From Beroe forskalii (Eukaryota > Ctenophora > Nuda > Beroida > Beroidae): a stretch of DNA of 64,000 nt. Made by a program: the position numbers and the translations under genes. Under the pieces are notes generated by a model. That model was not told the origin of the DNA and did not search any database. It saw only the letters and a list, made by a program, of their open reading frames with translations. Location of the stretch: NCBI GenBank assembly GCA_011033025.1, contig WFMF01000052.1, positions 382,396 to 446,395 of the forward strand, in the 5' to 3' direction. Shown in pieces: positions 59,301 through 64,000 of this stretch (position 1 is the stretch's first letter; each line of letters opens with the position of its first letter).

Positions 59301-60294
59301 GCACAGTGCACACGCTTAAAGTAGATTGTAGATGAAGTGAAGATCAAACTATATGGACCGTGGAAGAAGTGACTACATTTCCCCCAAGACCACTGTAGAT
59401 CATAGATGTAATAGAACTGTTTTCAGATTGCTACAAGCCATGTCATGTGTACAGTTTGCAACGCAAGAAGAACGATAGAAAGCGCCGACTGGTAACGAGC
59501 GTGATAACGTGCAACGTGGATGGTACATGCGCAGGCAAACAGTGTGAATACAACTATGGAAACCATCTTCAGTGCTGGTAAGTGTTACCATGACTACCAC
59601 TCACAGTGTTGGTAAGTGTTACCATGACTACCACTTACAGTGCTGGTAAGTGTTACCATGACTACCACTTACAGTGCTGGTAGGTGTTACCATGACTACC
59701 ACTTACAGTGCTGGCTAGTTTTACCATGATTACCACTTACAGTGCTGGTAGGTGCTACCATGACTACCACTTACAGTGCTGGTAAATGTTACCATGACTA
59801 CCACTTACAGAGCTGGTAAGTGTTACCATGACAACCACTTACAGCGCTGGTAGGTGTTACCATGACTACCACTTACAGTGCTGGTAAGTGTTACCATGAC
59901 TACCACTTATATGGCTGGTAAGTGTTACCATGAATACCACTTACAGAGCTGGTAAGTGTTACCATGACTACCACTTACAGTGCTGGTAGGTGTTACCATG
60001 ACTACCACTTACAGTGCTGGTAAGTGTTACCATGACTACCACTTACAGCGCTGGTAAGTGTTACCATGACTATTGACTACCACTCACAGTGCTGGTAGGT
60101 GTTACCATCAATCCACTTACAGTGCTGGTAAGTGTTACCATGACTACCACTTACAGCGCCAGCAAATGTTAATTGCACCATGAATACCATAGGTTCTTCA
60201 GTTTCTCAATACTTCACACTCTTACAGGTGCGTTGATCCAGACTGCAAAGAGATAAAGGGAAGCAGATCATACTCAACCAAATCCTGTGATTAA
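53348..60294 (+). CDS. testican (SPOCK)-like secreted proteoglycan core protein
   Basis: 412 codons in ten exons: 53348-53461, 53708-53833, 54694-54862, 55277-55361, 55630-55757, 57810-57929, 58128-58291, 59096-59210, 59427-59577, 60228-60294; all phases agree. Order: signal peptide (1-29), linker, Kazal/follistatin-like domain (81-136, CLCGSNGKTYRNQCEMSC), a Cys-containing helical region, the SPARC-type extracellular calcium module with EF loops DTDNDWQLTEKE (289-300) and DTNKDGYVRGDE (321-332), then a thyroglobulin type-1 domain (QCEYNYG..LQCWCVD, 341-412). This order is that of testicans, extracellular matrix calcium-binding proteins, some of which inhibit proteases. A long acidic or glycosaminoglycan tail as in vertebrate SPOCKs is missing. 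The only acidic-tail alternative is SPARC/SMOC, which have a different domain order. Confidence 0.87.
55277..57929 (+). CDS. testican exons 4-6 (helical Cys region)
   Basis: Exons 55277-55361 (CPIEKQMRYKKMVKDYMMTR), 55630-55757 (CRNLANCSQAKLVMEYTEGE) and 57810-57929 (ALQLGRVLDNEAVLDCTSIK). They were identified by phase continuity (1, then 2, then 1) and spaced cysteines. I cannot match them to a named domain; they occupy the place of the linker and first helices of the calcium module. Confidence 0.75.
56707..56866. mobile_element. 160-bp MITE in testican intron 5
   Basis: Inverted termini AGGGGTCAAGACGTAAAAAC and GTTTTGACTTGACCCCT; inner arms GAGATTGGTA and TACCAATCTC. The first eight bases equal those of the Harbinger-type element at 12295. 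Target duplication unclear. Confidence 0.6.
58128..59210 (+). CDS. testican exons 7-8 (paired EF-hands)
   Basis: Exon 58128-58291 holds the first calcium loop and 59096-59210 the second. Loop positions 1, 3, 5 and 12 are D, D, D, E in the first and D, N, D, E in the second, so both look able to bind calcium. CSETFFSGCD and WSICL carry the disulfide cysteines typical of the SPARC-type second EF-hand. Confidence 0.85.
59427..60294 (+). CDS. testican exons 9-10 (thyroglobulin type-1)
   Basis: Exons 59427-59577 and 60228-60294 join inside the Trp codon of the CWCV motif. A basic patch (QRKKNDRKRR, residues 352-361) precedes the domain. After CWCVD the usual x-G-KEI reads DCKEIKGS, giving an extra Cys. 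The intron between is almost wholly a minisatellite. Confidence 0.85.
59571..60160. repeat. 34-bp minisatellite of splice-site sequence
   Basis: About 17 copies of CAGTGCTGGTAAGTGTTACC + ATGACTACCACTTA. The unit starts with the last bases of exon 9 and its donor (CAGTGCTG|GTAAGTG). Most copies keep GTAAGT (others GTAGGT), and each unit join creates CACTTACAG, an acceptor-like sequence. Confidence 0.93.
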
Positions 60295-61148
60295 AGAATT
60301 TATCAGTTGCTGGGCGACCAGAAATATCATATGCCAAAGATCCAATGAATGTGGTACACCATAGTACTCCTAAACTCTGATCAATCTATTCGCTCCTAAC
60401 TTTCGAGGGGAGTAAAAGTCACTTTTTCGTGATGACAAGATCATTACATGATCATGTAGCGTAGCAACGCTAGGAGTTAAGACCAGCATGAACTTTGAAC
60501 CCCCAATTTATCCTGATTAGATAAAACTACGACAAATTTGACGAATTAAGAACTTTTTAGTTTATTTTAACGATACGTTGTTTTTCACAATCGTATTTAG
60601 CTCCTCAAAGATGTCGTTATTCATATAGAAAACACAACACGGAAAATCCATGTATGTTAGGAATATTATATGTTATACGTTTTTAAAATAGTTTTATACC
60701 TTTAAATTGCTTTAACTTTATTTTTAAATCGAGTATGGATTGAAAAGAACACATTTTTTGAGCATCATGGATTTTAGTAGTTACGGCACTTTTAGCACTT
60801 TGTAAAATTTTACACATGTGATATCGGAACCTTCATTTCATGATGTCGTATGGAGACAAATACCATCAAAATTTTGAAAATAAATGCTTGAATAGATTGA
60901 ATACCAAAAATCTACAGTTCAAGTTCTAGGAAACGGCAAGTCAAAAGATGTGCTATATTTCCAGATAATGCACCAAGTGGCTGATACCTATTACATCGAA
61001 AATTATTGATCAAATGAGTAAGTTTTTTATTCATCAATCATTAAGTAGATAGATGTGGAATATTATTTTGTTTCGAGCTTGGTACATAGTATTATTTTCT
61101 TAAGAATAGCAGAAAGGATCAGCACCTGATAGCTACAATTTGTGCATT
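60295..61148. other. 3' flank of testican
   Basis: AT-rich. No further exon. A polyadenylation signal near the stop was not identified with confidence. Confidence 0.4.
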
Positions 61149-61614
61149 ACCTTAACCTCCGAAAATATAGTCGGCCTATTTTTTAGTCAGAATTCGAATT
61201 TCGACTATAAATTCGGCAAACCATAATTATTACCGACTATAGAAAGCGCAGACTTTTCTTTTACAATCATAATTTGTATAGTTTTTCGCACTTTAGCATT
61301 TCATAAGAGGGCAACCTGGCCTGAAAATGGATTGTTATTACGTCATTCTAACATTCGATATCATTTTGTGAGAATTAAGATGGCTGTAGGGATGTACTCA
61401 GTCAGCCATACTAAAATTTACGATTTTCGATAATCAACAATCAAAGAAATTTAAGAAAAAACGCTTTGAAAATCGAAATTTGGAACTATAAATCGCCAAA
61501 AATGCCGACTATAATTTCGGCCGACTATATGCCCAGACCCTCTGTGACTAACATTTTACGACTATAATAATTCCGACTATATTTCTACACGACTAAAATA
61601 TTGGAGGTTAAGGT
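61149..61614. mobile_element. 466-bp MITE with repeated GACTATA motifs
   Basis: Termini ACCTTAACCTCC and complement GGAGGTTAAGGT, with ATT on both sides (61146-61148, 61615-61617). About nine copies of CGACTATA or close variants are spread through it, mostly in one orientation, like subterminal protein-binding repeats. Confidence 0.7.
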
Positions 61615-63042
61615 ATTACCAGATAAATTATTAGATGCACAGAAAAAATCAAAATAAAAAGGACGAGTTCTGACTATTTTTCGATCAGAGGTTCATTTCT
61701 CCCGAACTTGAATGACTGTCAACAATAATACTTCATCCAATTATAATTTATATTAATATTTTACAACTTACATTTTATACAGCAAAACGTCTTTTATTTC
61801 TTTTCGCGCAAAGCGTGCGTTATTTGGAAATGATGAACGAGCATACTTTTCGATTGAGTCGTTTTTTTATAAGGGGTTTCAATCTTGACAGTCCCAAGTG
61901 CAAGATAGCAAGTCGTGCATTCTATTATCTTATTATAGAAAGCGTCCGTTTTTTGCGGGTCTGAAAAATATAGCATACCTTCAATTGGGTCCATATTGGT
62001 TTAATCCCTCGCCCTAGTCCTCAAGCGCCCCCTCGAAGTTACCCCAAGGCAGTATCCCAAATGGACTGGTCGTGCAGTCTATTTTATAAACGTTAATTTA
62101 ACGCGCATACTGTTTCTGTAATCGAACATGGCGAAGCTGAGTGTCAATTACTGCACTATATTATCACTCGAGGTTATTATAGTGCACTAAATTTCACGAG
62201 GGGAAGCCGAGTTTGATTTATGCAATAGTAGTAGTACCACTAGGGGCGTTAGATTAGCGTAAAATAAGCCACAACTGAGCAAATGGTTGGTGGACTGATG
62301 CGTAATTAATGAGTACTTCATGGGAAGTTCATGGAGAAATAGATCAACTCAATGAAACATGCCGGCCTTTACATTTGCTCGTTCGGCGTTAATTAAATAA
62401 TACACTCGCCCCGCTCGTACATTATTTGAAAATAACGCAATATGTGATGTGGGCGTATTCATAGTTCAAATTGAGACCGGCGTGGTAGTGATTATTTTGT
62501 TTATAAGGTTCACAGCGTTTTAAACGCAAAAAAGCATGGAGTTTATAACATTGGAAATCACCTTGGTTGATACCCGGCCAACTTGAACTAAACTTTGGAT
62601 TCAGATTAAATTTTCTCATCGTACGACACGCAATATAGGTGCCACCTTGATTAATGGAAGGTTTTCTCGGTGCTATAAAGCTGTTATCCAGCAAAACACT
62701 AGAAATGTTGCTGCGTTGATAAGATAAAACTATTCACATCAAAATTTGTGATCGTCCTCTTTATACAAATTTGATTGATACCATGAGCTGTTGTTGAATT
62801 GTTAAGTCTAATCAGTAGCATTGCTCGCATATTGTTTCGACACCGCGTCGTTTAATGTGATTTGATGGTGAAAATAGTATGAGAAATAAAGCTGCACCTG
62901 CGCTCGCTATTGCAGTGGCTCAATACTGTCATACTGATGCATAGAAAGGGTTAAGGTGTTTAGTTTCTATATCCACCGTTTTCATTTTCGGACGTACTTA
63001 TAATACTTATTTAAATTGTACCACAGCTGATCCCATAAAAAT
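61615..63042. other. AT-rich non-coding region
   Basis: No gene supported. Small inverted pair near 62145-62205 (TTACTGCACTATATTATCAC and GTTATTATAGTGCACTAAA). Minus-strand frames at 61794-61994 and 62422-62694 have no recognisable domain. Confidence 0.4.
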
Positions 63043-63230
63043 GGGGAACGGACATTTCATCTCACGGCACTTTATCTCACGACACTTTATCTCGCAATAT
63101 GTCAGCTCTACGCAAAGGTAAGGGCCTTGGCTAGGGTCAGGGTCTGGGTAAGGGTTTGGGTTAGGGTTAGGGTTTGGGTTAGGGTCACGACAGGGAGATG
63201 AAGTGTCCTGAGATGAAATGTCGCCCACCC
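63043..63230. mobile_element. MITE with interstitial telomere-like repeats
   Basis: Inverted arms GGACATTTCATCTCACGGCAC and CCTGAGATGAAATGTC, ending CGCCCACCC; interior GGGTTTGGGTTAGGGTTAGG. Same family as 41959-43140 (interrupted) and 33783-33863 (deleted). Confidence 0.8.
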
Positions 63231-64000
63231 ATCCCTTCGCGCACCGTGTCTATGTATTTTGACATTTTGTAACTGCATAGAAATGGGATTAAGTTTGCCT
63301 CGTCATCTGCAGTATAAAACCACACCTAGAATAGATACGAAAGAAAGGAAAATTTGGGGTGTCTGTTTGAGTGTTTACAAGGGCTTGGGTTAAAATTCAT
63401 AGCAACCATGATCGAAAATAGGAATATCATGAATTATCTGCATGTGGGTGGCCATAAAAAGATATAGATATTACCACATTCGATATAGATATAAATAAGC
63501 TCCTGAGCCCAGCCTTGATGCTTGGGCAAATTATTTTTTATACATTCACGGAAAGAAAAACCTCCAGAATTATCCAACTTTAAAATTAAAACTCGTCATT
63601 CAGCCAGGTGGATGGGTGAGAAATGCCAAAGTTTCAGAAAAAGGTATATAACAGAGTTATTGTAACTCTTTTCATGTCATCTGTTATAGAAGTGAGATTT
63701 TGTTGTTGGAGACAATTGCTTCAAATGTGCAAGAAAGAAGGTATGATTCAAGACTATTGCACAATGCACTTGTAACTTCAATAATGATGAAATCCTATAA
63801 ACCATCGACTTAAACCTAACTACATGCCATTAATAAACACTTTTTTTGGAATTAACTTTTCATAAGCAAATTTTCATTTTTTTAAAAATTTCTCATAGCC
63901 CTAATTTTCACTATTTCGCATATAAACATAGAACTAAAATCATTTTTTATTGATTGATCAGACTCTAAAAAGGACAATATCAGGAAAACTTCTGTATAAC
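63231..64000. other. AT-rich non-coding region to the window end
   Basis: Nothing recognised on either strand. Confidence 0.45.

Noticed and set aside
63140..63190. Chromosome end or fusion point from TTAGGG-like repeats
   Set aside because: The tract is short, degenerate and enclosed by MITE arms found twice more in the window.

Overview
The window reads as genomic DNA of an invertebrate animal, probably a highly heterozygous one; marine is a guess. It has GT-AG introns, AT-rich non-coding DNA, many non-autonomous DNA transposons, LINE and Penelope-like fragments, a tRNA-derived SINE and one 100-N scaffold gap. Species was not determined.

Layout. 1-11674 (+): the C-terminal 778 codons of androglobin in 16 exons, all 15 junctions in frame. 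Its 5.1-kb intron holds a broken LINE (- strand) and an intronless, frameshifted CYP46A-like cytochrome P450. 12067-12176 (-): the last exon of an unrecognised gene, tail to tail with androglobin. 12295-17578: a Harbinger-type element, a 2.95-kb array of a 19-bp self-complementary unit, and two short inverted-repeat elements. 17884-19092 (+): a single-exon papain-family protease with an unusual active-site loop. 19965-25084 (-): the C-terminal five exons of nucleosome assembly protein 1, with a hAT element, a minisatellite, a SINE and a foldback in its introns. 26960-28308 (+): an intronless, frameshifted EcKinase/CHK-like kinase. 28932-29031: scaffold gap.

29270-55200 is a nested repeat structure. 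Block X occurs at 29270-34123 and 34591-43636. Block Y occurs at 43637-49140 and 50223-55200. The middle X and Y are contiguous. The outer X and outer Y are each bounded by the same end of an inverted-repeat element. This fits either a complex duplication or, more likely in my view, an allelic contig assembled inside its homologous locus. Comparing the copies exposes post-split insertions (a piggyBac-type TTAA element, a MULE-like 9-bp-duplication element, a retroelement, a mariner-like foldback) and new palindromes.

53348-60294 (+): a complete secreted testican (SPOCK)-like proteoglycan core protein (signal peptide, Kazal, paired EF-hands, thyroglobulin type-1; 10 exons, 412 aa). Its first three exons are also present in the other Y copy (47060-48694), with only synonymous differences.

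The recurring unexplained pattern is local tandem duplication at exon-intron junctions. It appears in androglobin, NAP1 and testican, and in two introns it has grown into minisatellites whose units carry splice-site sequence. Two introns are bounded by direct repeats of exon sequence, as expected if tandem duplication created them.
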